Positions 53,299-64,000 of a stretch of 64,000 nucleotides of DNA are shown here, one piece after another; the stretch's first letter is position 1, and every line of letters begins with the position of its first letter. A program made the translations under genes and the position numbers. The notes under the pieces were generated by a model. The model ran no database searches. It saw nothing but the letters and a program-made list of their open reading frames with translations, and was not told the DNA's origin. The stretch is from Mytilus edulis. Lineage: Eukaryota > Mollusca > Bivalvia > Mytilida > Mytilidae. The stretch is from assembly GCF_963676685.1 (NCBI RefSeq), contig NC_092354.1, forward strand, positions 15,878,746 through 15,942,745, in the 5' to 3' direction.

Positions 53299-54527
53299 CT
53301 ACATTATTAAACAACCGTTTTGGAGAGTATTTATCTTGGTTTGCAAACTTGCAGATTCTTTCGAAATTTTCTGTCTTGACTCATGTTTTTTCCGTTCAAG
53401 ACTGGCTTTTTGATTCTTATACTCTCGTCTTCTTTTGTGTAGCTGCTTCAATTCAAAATCATATTCTTGAATTTCGTTTCTAGTTTTACACTCTAGGTCT
53501 TTCCTCTGCTGTTCTAGCGTACGACATTGGTTTGTTACACGGTCTAAATCAGCCTTGATTTCAATTGCCTCCTTCTTCTTCTTTGTCAATTGTGAATCGA
53601 TCTTTGCCATATCGTTTTCATTTTGTTCTTGTAGACGATTCCTTATTGTCTCATTGCTCTTAATTTTACTTTGAGTTTTATCAATAAGATTCTTGATCTC
53701 GTTCTCCTTAGAATTATATCCTTCATATATTTCATCATAAATAGGTTGATTTGACATTGAAACTCCGGAGTCATGGCTATCGACCGAAATGCTGTCGCCT
53801 CCATACACGTCGAAATCGTCACCAAATCCTTCCTCGTCTTCGTCTTTGATATATAATTGCTGAGGATCGTCTGTTTCAATCAAAACGTCATAAGCCTTTC
53901 TAGCTTGGCATGCTTCGTTGATAATTTTATTGGTAAAATGATGACCGTTGTTATCTTTTACTATATCTTCAATCACTTTCAATAATTCAGTGACCATTTG
54001 ACTCTTTGCTTGTCCAGTTGTCGTGTTGTCCATTGCAAAATAACGATCTTTGCATTTTTGTATAAAATCAGTCAAAGGTGACCCTGTTTCCTCGATAAAA
54101 GATTTGATGCTTTTTCCTGCTCTCTTCAACTCATCTGATCTCGTAAAAACTATCAAAGAATACTTCCCCATGGACGTTCCAAAAGTTTCGAACAATTGTT
54201 CTAAAGCATCGGTTTCCTCTGCTGTTAACCTTGTTATCTGAAGCACGATCATAAAAACATGTGGGCCAGGTAAGGACATATCGGCGCAACGAATAATTTC
54301 ATTTTTGACGACGTCTTGCGATAAGGTTGTGTCAAACAAACCGGGTGTATCAATTACCACAAAATTTCTGCCATTGGATCTGACGTCAAACTTTTCACAT
54401 TTTTTAGTTACGGACTTTCCACTGATATCTGATTTAAACAATTTTTCTCCTACAATGGAATTTCCAGTAGCGCTCTTTCCTGATCCTGTTTTCCCCAGCA
54501 AAATGATTCTAATTTCATCTTCGTTTT
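53299..54527 (-). CDS. Gene B exon 10: AIG1/GIMAP GTPase with coiled coil and CaaX box
   Basis: Acceptor ttttatatag, 1229 nt to TAG at 53301-53299. In full-protein numbering: P-loop GKTGSGKS 279-286 followed by ATGNS, G3 DTPGLFDT 327-334, the AIG1 conserved box around 351-377 (LPGPHVFMIVLQ, then LTAEE), G4-like TRSD 396-399 and G5-like RYFAMDN 429-435. These are the AIG1 (GIMAP) hallmarks. Residues 488-540 are acidic and carry VYGG, DSGVS and IYDEIYEGY. Residues 540-668 are heptad-like and rich in K/E/Q, a coiled coil. The end QNGCLIM is a CaaX box with terminal Met, favouring farnesylation. An upstream in-frame ATG at 54570 would give a 423-aa stand-alone protein, but it precedes a good acceptor, so I favour splicing. 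Confidence 0.93.
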
Positions 54528-57500
54528 CTATATAAAAAAAAGCATTATTTATACTGAACGCAGACGACAATTTTATTATTTTGTTTTATTGGTATTAGAA
54601 TTGTACAAGATTCATACGTTTTTATGATGTCATAAAAAAACGTAATAAATTGTTAACGAACATTTAGGATATGTTGTTTCATAGCGTCTAGTGTCCATTA
54701 AACATCATTCAGTGTAAAGTTAGTATGTATTACCTCGGTCAACTTTGCACAATCATAACAGCGGAGTTCAGACTATTAATAGAAAAATAAAACATCATGT
54801 AAAAGAGGGACAAAAGATACCGAAGGGACAGTCAAACTCATAAATCGAAAATAATGAAAACGCCATGGCTAAAAATGAAAAAGACAAACAGACAAACAAT
54901 AGTACACATGACACAACATAGAAAACTAAAGAATAAACAACACGAACTCCACCAAAAACTAGGGGTGATCTCAGGTGCTCCGAAAGGGTAAGCAGGGTAA
55001 GGCATGGAAGTTGATATATGTGTTTAGATCAAAGGCATTTGTTGTTAAACTATTGGCCAACATGCTGATTAAAATTTTGTTTCTTTGTATTATTTTCGTT
55101 TTTATCGATTAGTCAAATCATTACTTTTGCAAATTGTGACAAGGATAGTGAGTAGTTTCATTGGCACTCTTACCCCATCTTCTTATATCTAATTACTTGG
55201 TCTTTCATACGAGTTCTTCAATAATGCTTATTCGAATCTAAATTAAAAGTGTAAAATATCCAGAAAACAAATAAAGAAAATATTTACCAGCATTATAAAT
55301 TTGATCTTCTTTCTTGAATGATAAGTATCTATTAGTAGTGTCTGTAGGAAAAAGTTGGAATTTCTTAAGAAATCTATTAAACTCATTTCAAATAAGATGA
55401 GCAGTTCCAATATATCTGCACCAGATGATCATTTTGACTATTATTGTAGATTCGAAGACATTCTAGATTCAGAATTTAAACACAAACGTCAAAGAGCATT
55501 TAAAACTTAAACGGATAAAAGTGATATAAATCTGAAAGATTCCTTGAACAAGTAATGCGAATAGATATACGAACTGCAATGAACTGAAAATTTCAGAGAG
55601 GCAATACAAGGCAGGTAAATTCAGAATCAAATTAGACTTATATATATATAGTGATTTGCGTAATGAGAATTAATATAAGGATATATATTTTACTTGAATT
55701 TTGATTTGAACTAACTGTTGAGAATGCATGTACTCTGAAATCGGTACTTAGTGTCCTGTATATGCTTATTTATAGTACAATCCTGTTATTCCACCCCTTT
55801 TCAATTGATACAGTATGTTCAAATCTTGAGATAAAAGACCGCCGCAAAAGAAGAGAAAGAGTCTGAACAACCTTATAAATGTCGTGCCTTAAGTGTGTAG
55901 TCTTTCTGTGGTTGATCTCTGACATAATTAGTTAAATGATGTAAATAGCATAACACCACCAATTTTTTTCTGATATTCTGCCTCGTGTGAATTGCTCTTT
56001 CAGAGTTGAATGCAGATTCCAAAATTGTATTTATTTTCCCCAATGTTATAGGTTATTCAATCACCTAAAGCTTTTTAAGTAGGCTTCTTTTCTATACGAT
56101 TATTTGTGTTTCAATGGCAAAAACATCAAACCGTTGTATTTGGCCAGATAGGCCGGTATTGCATGTATCATTCACCATCTGAATCCAGCTAGGTAAACTT
56201 GATAAAATCCGATATCTTTTTGTAAGCGCCTACGATGTAAACAACGATATTACAGAAAAAAGAATAAAGGATTCAACAAAACAAACCACACTCACACAAA
56301 AGTCGCATATAAAGGTATTTAGTAACATACCGATTGTTTCATCATTTTTTCTTGATGATTTCGGTGGAAGTGCCGGGCCGACATCTACAAATAGAAACTT
56401 GTTTGTATCTTCAGATGTAGCTTCGGTTTGTACTGATCAATTTAAGCACCTTTTTTTTTGTATATGTAATTTGTATTATAAGTCGCTGCCTAATGTAATT
56501 TTTGCGTTTCAAATTTCATAAACGAATTAGTTTATCAAAAATTTGAATTTTTTATATAGATTAGACGATTGGTTTTCCTGTTTGAATGGTTTATAGATTG
56601 CTGTTTGGTGTGAGCCAAGGCACCGTGATGAGAACCTTAATTTGACTTATAATGGTTTAGTTTTATAAATTGTGACTTTGAGTTGTCTCATTGTCACTCA
56701 AATCACATTTTTTTTGGTCTACTGACATAGATTATTAGAATTTATAAACCATGACCTCTGCTTGGAATTAAGCAAATATGTCGGCTAATAAACAAGTGAG
56801 AATGCCAAATGACCATGTTATTTACTTTTGCATGTGGAAATGAATGTTTCATAAAAATATTTATATTTTTCGATAAGAATCATTTAAACCAGAAAAAAAC
56901 CTAAGACGTAAAGCAGCTTGTATTGAGGATACATAAATTGTGGTTAAAAAGGCATTGTTTAAAGGAGAAAATGTAGTCCAATATTCACTTGGGCATAGTT
57001 ATTGAAACGTGATTTAATACATACATTGTGACGATTCTCAATTCGTGAAAAAATGTATAAATTTTTGAAATTCTATATAAGTGAAGGATTCAACTCTGAC
57101 ATTAATAAAAAAAAAGTATAATATTGTAATATATCATATACTTATCAAATTGCAATAGGGACCATTTTTTTTTAGTTCTGTATAACCTTCAGATAATTAC
57201 ATACCATCACAGTATTTATCTTTTCGAATAGGCCTAGGTGGTGCTAGTGGCAGATCTATAAGCTCTAAAAATAAAAAGAAGTATCGTTTATATTGTGTGT
57301 GTTTCATTTAATTACAAAAATGTTCCAGATACCTACAAATTTATGTCTTTTAACCACCAACCCAATTGACGATGTTCGTGCTTACAGAAATATTTTTGGC
57401 AAAATTGATTCATTTTTGACTATTTATTTTTTTGCGACATAGCGGAATGTATTATAACTGGAGTATTTTGTCCTACCAAATGTTTTTTTTTAACTTTTAC

Positions 57501-60500
57501 GGTTGTCCTATAATAATGTAACTACACATATATATTTCAAAAATGCTGTTGGTCCTTTTTGGTTTATTAAGCCTTCATATTACTAAAAAAATGTAGATTT
57601 TCAAATAGTTTGGCCATGCTCATCAGCTCATAGGCATTTATTGTTAAATTGGACAAGTAGGGCATACTTATTGGTTATTGCATTGACCTTTGCTAAAAGC
57701 ATACAAGGTAATAAGTCAATAAAGAAATACATTAAACCATAATACATCTCGTTAAGATGTTTCCCAACACCTTCACTAAAATTTATTTGGCTCGTTTAAT
57801 TTTCATAAAATTTTGAAAAAGTATTTACTTTGACCCTTAAACAGGAATATAAAAATTTCAAAAAAATTGAACCAACCGTTTTATCAGGAATATTACACTG
57901 GTTATATAGCAGTTTGACACTAATTTATTATGATCATTCCGAAGCTTAATATTTTCTTAACAAAACAACGTAATTAATACGATTAGCTAGTTTTACAGAG
58001 TTATCTCCCTATAGTGTTAGGTACCACCTTAAACATGCTACTAAATTTATAATATTTTAGATACCTTGATCAAGTCCTGCAGTCGGGAAACTTAAATTAC
58101 GATTAAGTTTTCTTGGTGGTATAACTGGAACAACTGGTGCACTTTCTAAAATTATGCAAAGGTAATAACTATTCTAATATGACGACCTATTATCGTCAAC
58201 CGTATAATCACAATCTATATACCTTTAGCGCAAACGCAAACGCAGTAATACACAAACAACGGCTGTTCCGCGTTACGACCAACTTATTTTTACAGCCAGA
58301 TATTCTCAATTTCCGACATCAAAACTCCCAGTTAACGCAGGCCATTCAATACAATATATTTATCGCTATTCTACAGCAAAATAAACAAATCAGTCCATAT
58401 CATATCATTTTTCATGGTAAAACTTCATAGAACGAAAATTCCGCAAAATGATATTATTGTCTGGGCATGGCAACAAAACAAGGTGACGTCACAAGTATAA
58501 CAAAAATAAATGTAAACAAAAAATCCAAATGTAAATTCCGGGCGTTTCAAAGCTTCTTGTACGCCTCAGAACGAAAAAAATCCATTGGAAGAAAATATAT
58601 TTATGTAAGTGAAAAATGCGATTGAAAAACATAATCATTGAATTATATAATTTTACATTTTTTTACATTTACATTTTTTTATATTATAAACAATGAGACA
58701 ACAACACACCAAAGAGCAGATAACAGCCGAGGGCAACCAATAGGTTTTCAAATCAGCGAGAAAATCCCGCATTTGCAGTTGTGCCTTAGCTGGTCCCTTA
58801 ATATTCAGAAATGATTACTAGTTCAGGGAAAAGGTACGTCATACTTAACTATAAAGCTATATTTAGTTAATCTGGCTATACACCCGAATGACTTATTCAC
58901 TGTGCAATATCACAATTGCAAATAATCAACAATTATTGATAATTTAGACATGTGTTTTCCGTATTAGTAAGTTTGACTCTTTGACGTTTGTTGCATATTC
59001 GTTTTTTTTTAGATCTGTATGCCACTTTTCAAAATCAAATCTAGCACAAATATCAATTCAAAATCATTTGACACTTTTCCCAAAGAAAACTAACTAAAAC
59101 TGAAAAGCGATGCATCAACCCGTAATATTCATGATTTAGCTGTAGATTATCGAAATGTTTCCGAATTGGTTTTTTTAAGATATTACGTTTAACTGTATTA
59201 TTCATAATTTCAATATGGAAATTCTTACTGCCATAAAGTTGCTTATCATTTTAGTAAAGTAGGAAAATTACCAAGAAAAAATCAAAACGGAAAGTCACGT
59301 CTCAAATGGCTTAGTTATAAGCTAAAATATATATCAAACGAATGGGGAAAAAAAACTTCCATATTCCTGACACTGTACAGGTATTATCTTATGATAGTGG
59401 CATTGAATTCATTCATATACGACAACAATGTGTAAACAAAAGAAACGGACATAAAAGGTAAAAATGTAGAAAATGGAATACAGCAGTCCATAGTATGTTG
59501 TAATCTAAATCACTTTGACAATAAACAATATTGAAAAAAAGAAAAATATAAACTGTATAATCAGTTGAATAGGGTGGAATGATAGGGTTATAATATCTTC
59601 TTTGTTGGACCTCAAAGATTTTTAAATATAAATTTATACCTTTCAGATCGACGTTGAAGTACTCACACTTGTCATGAGACGTTTGACTGCAGCTTGGGTT
59701 ACCTGCATGTACATTGAAACGTTTAATTTATGGATTATTACACTTGTTTTGTCATTCATTCTCTTGTCGGGAGTTGTCAATCATAAGTACTTTTTATATT
59801 ACAAAAACCTTCAACTATATCACAAGCACTATGTATGAAAAACAAAATCAGAATGTTATCTGTGTTTGAATCAATATACACAGCAGCCAACAGTGTGATA
59901 CTTGTTTCAAATAAATTATTTCTAAACCCGTTAAACGTTTTTTTTAGCATTTATTCAAGTTATTGTACATGTATTTTGAAAAATCGATAATCGAAATTAG
60001 AGGGAATGGAATTTTGAATATTAATGATCAGATCACATAAATTCATACAGATCATTCATATCGATGTTCACATATGTATGTCATCATCGCAATTAGAAGT
60101 GTACGGTTTGTTTTTCAGTGTTAGCAGACTGTAGGAAACATCTATCTTTTTCAATTACCTGTAGTACTTTTGTGGGAAATAAGATAACTTCCAGATTTGT
60201 GTAGCGCACTTTTATGTTGCAGATATATTCAAAAAGTCAACCGTATATAATTAAGGATCATCATGGGGATGTACACATAATCACAGAATCAAAAAAACCC
60301 ATGAGACGGCTCTTAATTTCAACCCTTTTCACATAAGATCATGGCAGTATACCTCTTTTTCTCAATCCTGATAAAAACACCAGAAATATTCATTATATAT
60401 ATCTTTGATTTAATGCATTGTTCACCTTTTCAATTACCTATACTACTTTTGTGGGAAATGAGATAACTTCCAGATTTGTGTAACGCATTTTAATGTTGCA

Positions 60501-63500
60501 GATATATTCACCGAAGGGAAGTGAAAATTCAACCGTATTTAATTGAGGTTTCTAATGGGGTTGTATAAGTTATCACATAATCCAAAACCCAATGCGGAGG
60601 CTCTTCATTAACACTTTTTCACATGTGGTCATGTCAGTCTGCTACTTTTTCGCAATTCTGAAAGAAAAACAAGTGTTATTCCTCATGTACACATTTAAAT
60701 GCAAGTATTGTATACCTTGTTCATTGTATGCCTTTACGTATGAAGCAGGAAAAAAACCTTCTTCTTTTCCAAGTCTCCCTTCCATGTACCCATCATCGTG
60801 TGCCCGTACAAGGGTAATTATGTCACCAGTCCGAATAGTTAAATCTCCAGGTCTCATTTTGTCAAAATCGCGTATTGCTTCCACATAATTATCTACAAAC
60901 AAACAAAAATCCTTTTGTCAAAAAGTTCCTGCAATAGTATGATAAGTATTGAGTTCTGAGTTTAAGAACATGTTTCATTTATCGTCCTCTTTTCCTTGGA
61001 TGAGACTCATTACCGAGTTTGTAAATATTTAAGTAACACGACAGGTGCCACTAGTGTAGCAGGATATGTTTCCCTTCCAGTCGTCATTTTCTTTTTAAGT
61101 CATGGCATTGTTAGTATCTTTTCGATACTGTGTGTTTCACATTTTAATGTTGTGTCGTTGTTGTCCTCTTATATTTAATGCGTTTCCCTCAGTTTTAGTT
61201 GTTACCCCGATTTGTTTTTGTTTTTTTCATCGATTTTTTTGTTTTGAACAGCGGTATACTACTGTTGCCTTTTTTTTTCGACTTGTAGTTTTGAATATTC
61301 CTTTTCTATCTTTTGGTTTATATTTTTAGTGTACGAACTATATTAGCTGTATAAAACAATTGGTAAAGCAACTATGTGTATACATGTCTCATTTATAATG
61401 ATATGTGACAAAGAATGGTGGCTTTATCTCCGTTTATAAATCCAAAAATGAAAATGCATTTCTTGTATAAAGAATTTCATGTTCTATTCTATTCTTGCTT
61501 TTTATTCAAATAATACCTTTCAATTCTACGTTAAGATAATTGGAACTGCGATTCGATGCCTGATTGCTGATGTCGATATCTGGAAAAGTATATAAAAAAA
61601 AAACTGTTAATATTTCCTAACAGGGAAACCACACAAAGTTAACGTACTTGTACATACTTTATGTTTTTCTCCACCGAAAAAACGAACACAAAACTGTTAA
61701 AGAGACATCAAATTATTTATAGTGCTTAGGGAAATGCGTAAATGTTTAAATCTAAATCAATATGCATGATAATCACACTTACTAGTAATAGGATTAGCAT
61801 ATGCTCAATTAACAATTCTATATTTTATATATAGCATGAACTTCTTTTAGTTTATTTATCACAAAAATTGATTTAATAAACGAATAACTTGTTCCATTTC
61901 TTATTCATCCTTGACCTTCAAATATTCGGCTTTGGGCGTTCCTGATGAGTGTGGCTGTCGAAAAGCTCTATAGATGCATCATATTTAAACGAAATGATGT
62001 CAGTTTTTTTAATTATTTTACACCTACATAAGACTCTTCTGTACATCAGAATGTATATGCTCAAATTTGACATAAACGTTGACAATGGAAATGTTACAAT
62101 AATGTTTCCCCAACTCATATAACTGGTTAGAAAACAAAACTTTTGAAGATGAAAATGTAGTGATATTGACTAACTACAATTGTATTATGTAAACTGACTC
62201 GATAAACATCTTCTGGTTGACTTTCTTTTTTTTATATAAATTTAACGGCCATAAATTATACAAAATAATTTCTAGATATGGCAAGAATATAATGATTCCT
62301 AATACAGGTTCCGTGTCAAATTATGGTGTTACGTCTCATTTTTTCATTAATATAACAGCTCTTCAAATCAGTTGATGATATTGTCATTTAACATTATAAA
62401 ACTAATTAAAGAAACATTTATTGTCGAAATGAGTATCTGTCCGTTTAAAAATGTTACACTGATTTCTTAAGCAATATAAGTTTTTTATTGATAAATTACA
62501 TGAATTGAAAAATAACTAATTGCTAAAACAAATGCGATAATTTTAAAAATCGACAAAGCAATTTTTCTTTTGGTTGAATGTTGAGGGTGTGATATAATGT
62601 ATGTTACCATTGTGGTTGGTTGTTCCTGTTTTCGGCTTTCCAGACGTTGTACTATAAAGAGAGACGGAGCGTTTCATTTTGTAATCTTTAGTGGTAGATT
62701 TTTCTGAACAAACATGTAACTCAGGTGGCGGTTCAATTTTCTTTTTTCTCTCTGCTACAACTGTAAGAAATATGAATGAAACCTCAAAACTCATCAGATT
62801 TTCTGTGAGCTTGACTCACTAATCATATCTCAGCATATATCATCAAAGTATAATTAAGACAGTCACAAGTTTTTGAACACAGGACGTAGATCACCAACAA
62901 AACTATAGGAACATCATTGATTGTATATTTCGTGTATATGCGGACTGATTGGATTAGACTAGTGTGACATGTTGAGCAGGATGAGCTGGTCCGTCCCTAG
63001 CATCTGATATAACCCAGGTATCATAGGGTTTTGTGCTGTTCAGTCTTTAGTTGTTGATGCTGTGTTTTGTACACTTTGTTTTTGTTTGTGTTTTGTCATT
63101 ACATTGTCAGTTTGTTTTCCAGTGATCAGTTAGAATCTTCCCTTTAATAGTATCGCTGATTTATCTTTTGCAACACTTCTTTTAATTAAATGAAGATTGT
63201 AATAATGTAATTAAAACATGAAGTTCGAACTGAGATCGATTTTATCAACATTATCCCGAATATTTATAAAGTATGCACTTTCACCCTTCAGGAGCACCTG
63301 AGATCACCCCTAGTTTTTGGCGGGGTTCGTGTTGCTTATTCTTTAGTTTTCTATGTTGTGTCATGTGTACTATTGTTTGTGTGTTTGTCTTTTTCATTTT
63401 TAGCCAAGGCGTTGTCAGTTTATTTTCGATTTATCAGTCAGTTTTACTGTCCCTCTGGTATCTTTCGTCCCTCCTTTTCAATACATTTATTCAATGAAGT

Positions 63501-63618
63501 CTACCATCACAATCATACCTCCGTCAGCAAACTTTTCACCACAGTGTGTACAATTGTCTAGAATTTGACTTAGATTTCCGCACGATTTACAGACCTTTTT
63601 TTGGGGAAGTGACATATT
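53299..63618 (-). CDS. Gene B: zinc ribbon - SH3 - PxxP/YxN cassettes - GIMAP (AIG1) GTPase - coiled coil - CaaX, 10 coding exons
   Basis: Joined exons on the minus strand: 63615-63519, 62760-62608, 61579-61517, 60892-60716, 59702-59640, 58145-58065, 57264-57205, 56384-56331, 55341-55288 and 54527-53299. All have AG acceptors and GT donors, and the sum is 2031 nt, giving 676 aa plus TAG. Approximate residues: zinc ribbon 8-25, basic linker 33-83, YLNV exon 84-104, SH3 105-163, YFNV exon 164-184, PxxPxR/K exons 185-249, YNA exon 250-267, AIG1 GTPase about 273-475, acidic Tyr-rich linker 488-540, coiled coil about 540-668, CLIM 673-676. GIMAP proteins are immune-associated septin-like GTPases that act on membranes. 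Inference: a farnesylated membrane GTPase carrying its own adaptor modules. The GTPase exon could be a separate short gene, but phase and spacing favour one gene. Any 5' UTR exon lies right of 63618. Confidence 0.75.
55288..55341 (-). CDS. Gene B exon 9: short exon ending QIYNA
   Basis: A strong polypyrimidine acceptor (ctttttcctacag) and a gtaaat donor bound a 54-nt phase 1-1 reading frame, TTNRYLSFKKEDQIYNA. It joins in frame to the GTPase exon, and Y-N-A may be another tyrosine motif. The call rests on splice sites and phase, since no homologue is visible. Confidence 0.5.
56331..56384 (-). CDS. Gene B exon 8: proline-rich exon, PALPPK SH3 ligand
   Basis: A 54-nt phase 1-1 exon with acceptor tatttgtag and donor gtatgt. 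It encodes VGPALPPKSSRKND; P-A-L-P-P-K fits PxxPxK. Confidence 0.6.
57205..57264 (-). CDS. Gene B exon 7: proline-rich exon, PLAPPRP SH3 ligand
   Basis: A 60-nt phase 1-1 exon with acceptor tatttttag and donor gtatgt. The encoded LIDLPLAPPRPIRKDKY contains P-L-A-P-P-R (PxxPxR) followed by more basic residues. Confidence 0.65.
58065..58145 (-). CDS. Gene B exon 6: proline-rich exon, PVIPPRK class II SH3 ligand
   Basis: An 81-nt phase 1-1 exon with acceptor taattttag and donor gtatct. It encodes SAPVVPVIPPRKLNR and then a Ser/Thr-rich tail. P-V-I-P-P-R fits PxxPx[RK], the class II SH3 ligand consensus. Confidence 0.65.
59640..59702 (-). CDS. Gene B exon 5: second 63-nt YxN exon (YFNV)
   Basis: Acceptor acatgcag, donor gtataa, phase 1-1. 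The residues end CEYFNVDLK, closely parallel to SNYLNVELK in exon 3. It looks like a tandem duplicate of exon 3 placed after the SH3 exon. Two extra cysteines in its N-terminal half are not seen in the other copies. Confidence 0.65.
60147..60700. repeat. Tandem duplication of about 0.28 kb in gene B intron 4
   Basis: The segment from ttttcaattacct.ta.tacttt, gtgggaaat.agataacttcc at 60150 recurs from 60426, with matching later blocks (atatattca, accgtat, aatcaca, cttttcaca). The second unit runs up to the SH3 exon's donor. Confidence 0.6.
60716..60892 (-). CDS. Gene B exon 4: SH3 domain
   Basis: A 177-nt phase 1-1 exon with acceptor tttgtag and donor gtatac. It encodes one whole SH3 domain: the start YVEAIRDFD corresponds to the ALYDY region, then GDIITLV, then DGYMEGRLG and EGFFPASYV, the canonical specificity-pocket residues. 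SH3 domains bind PxxP ligands, and such ligands are encoded by later exons of the same gene. The closest sequence in the window is the gene A exon at 7378-7560. Confidence 0.9.
61517..61579 (-). CDS. Gene B exon 3: 63-nt exon with YLNV motif
   Basis: Acceptor ttttccag, donor gtatta, phase 1-1. The 21 residues end SNYLNVELK. Y-x-N-x is the consensus for Grb2-type SH2 binding when phosphorylated. The same exon size and YxNxxL pattern occurs at 59640-59702 and, in gene A, at 9859-9921, so the reading frame is under some conservation. Binding is inferred from the motif only. Confidence 0.7.
62608..62760 (-). CDS. Gene B exon 2: basic, Ser/Thr-rich linker
   Basis: Acceptor tttcttacag, donor gtaacat, 153 nt, phase 1 at both ends. 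It encodes a low-complexity basic segment starting VAERKKKIEPPPE, with a KRSVSLY motif that resembles a basophilic kinase or 14-3-3 site. No domain is recognised. It corresponds in position, phase and VA-start to the gene A exon at 10523-10669, although sequence similarity between the two is low. Confidence 0.65.
63519..63618 (-). CDS. Gene B exon 1: start codon and CxxC-x9-CxxC zinc ribbon
   Basis: After a tttcag acceptor the minus strand reads AAT then ATG at 63615-63613. The 32 residues contain VCKSCG followed by NCTHCGEKF, a four-cysteine zinc ribbon of C-x2-C-x9-C-x2-C spacing. The exon ends in phase 1 before gtatga. It matches the exon at 16823-16928 in spacing and in the VCKSCGN motif. 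The acceptor just upstream of the ATG implies at least one 5' non-coding exon further right. Confidence 0.8.
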
Positions 63619-64000
63619 CTGAAATAAAAACTCATGTTCTCAGTGGTTGTATGATAAATATAACAAAAAGAGAATATTGATTAGCTATGTATAAATTAAA
63701 AGAAAATTGATTAAATATTTTACAATGAAACATGACTTAATACGGACTCATGACCGTTGTCAACTCGGGGTCTTTTATAGGTGACTTTGCGGTATGGACT
63801 TTGCTCATTGTTGTAGGCCGTACGGTGACCTGTAAGTGTTAATTGGTGTGTTAGTTTGGTCTGTTGTGTAGAGTTGTTTCAATGGCAACCATACCACATC
63901 GTCTCTTAAATATCAAACCGCATTTGTTGTATTCCTATTACTGTAAAATTATTATGAGTCTGTCATGGCTTCGTGGATGATTTTACTATACAAATAAAAC

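Noticed and set aside
53299..54570. Single-exon GIMAP starting at the ATG at 54570
   Set aside because: The first 14 codons lie in a poly-T/AT acceptor region, and the frame from the AG at 54528 joins the upstream cassette exons. Not excluded as an alternative start.

Overview
The window is AT-rich, intron-dense metazoan DNA. It is most likely from a bivalve, probably a marine mussel. I base this on the repeat families: a bivalve-type tRNA-derived SINE, and a dispersed repeat with the core GACGAAACGCGCGTCTGGCG, which I recognise from mussel sequence. There are no long intronless genes. Genes were rebuilt by hand from splice sites, reading phase and domain motifs. None is confirmed by transcripts.

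Three multi-exon genes are supported. Gene B (minus strand, 63618 to 53299) appears complete: ten coding exons, 2031 nt including the stop, 676 aa. In order it encodes a CxxC..CxxC zinc ribbon, a basic linker, a YLNV exon, an SH3 domain, a YFNV exon, three exons with one PxxPxR/K SH3-ligand motif each, a short exon with a YNA motif, and one large exon with an AIG1/GIMAP GTPase, an acidic tyrosine-containing linker, a long coiled coil and a C-terminal CLIM prenylation box. Gene A (minus strand, 16928 to 1194, running off the left edge) is a paralogue. It has the same zinc-ribbon start exon, linker and YxN exon, then four SH3 or SH3-like exons and three ligand-type exons. One of its SH3-like exons has an in-frame stop. 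Every internal exon of both genes begins after the first base of a codon and ends one base into a codon, so each is a skippable cassette.

Gene C (plus strand, about 25493 to 44956) lies between them. It encodes two Ly6/uPAR three-finger domains (three exons each, with identical exon lengths), four six-cysteine EB/EGF-like modules (one exon each) and a fibrinogen-related domain (four exons). It looks like a secreted or surface recognition protein; its signal-peptide exon is only tentatively placed. The second EB exon has lost its GT donor and would read into a stop.

The rest is introns and intergenic DNA packed with repeats: a decayed reverse-transcriptase element (13.65-16.0 kb), an hAT-type element with a perfect 8-bp target duplication (33.955-34.923 kb), a 3-kb TTAA-flanked element (46.255-49.262 kb), several TTAAGG-ended foldback elements, SINE copies (one split by another insertion), a 21-bp minisatellite at 43.4-43.95 kb and a CT/CA microsatellite next to a gene A splice donor.

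Together the window suggests an innate-immunity-type neighbourhood: two GIMAP-linked SH3 scaffold genes flanking an oppositely oriented fibrinogen-lectin-like gene. The strongest candidate for something undescribed is the GIMAP fused to a zinc ribbon, an SH3 domain, its own SH3 ligands and YxN motifs.
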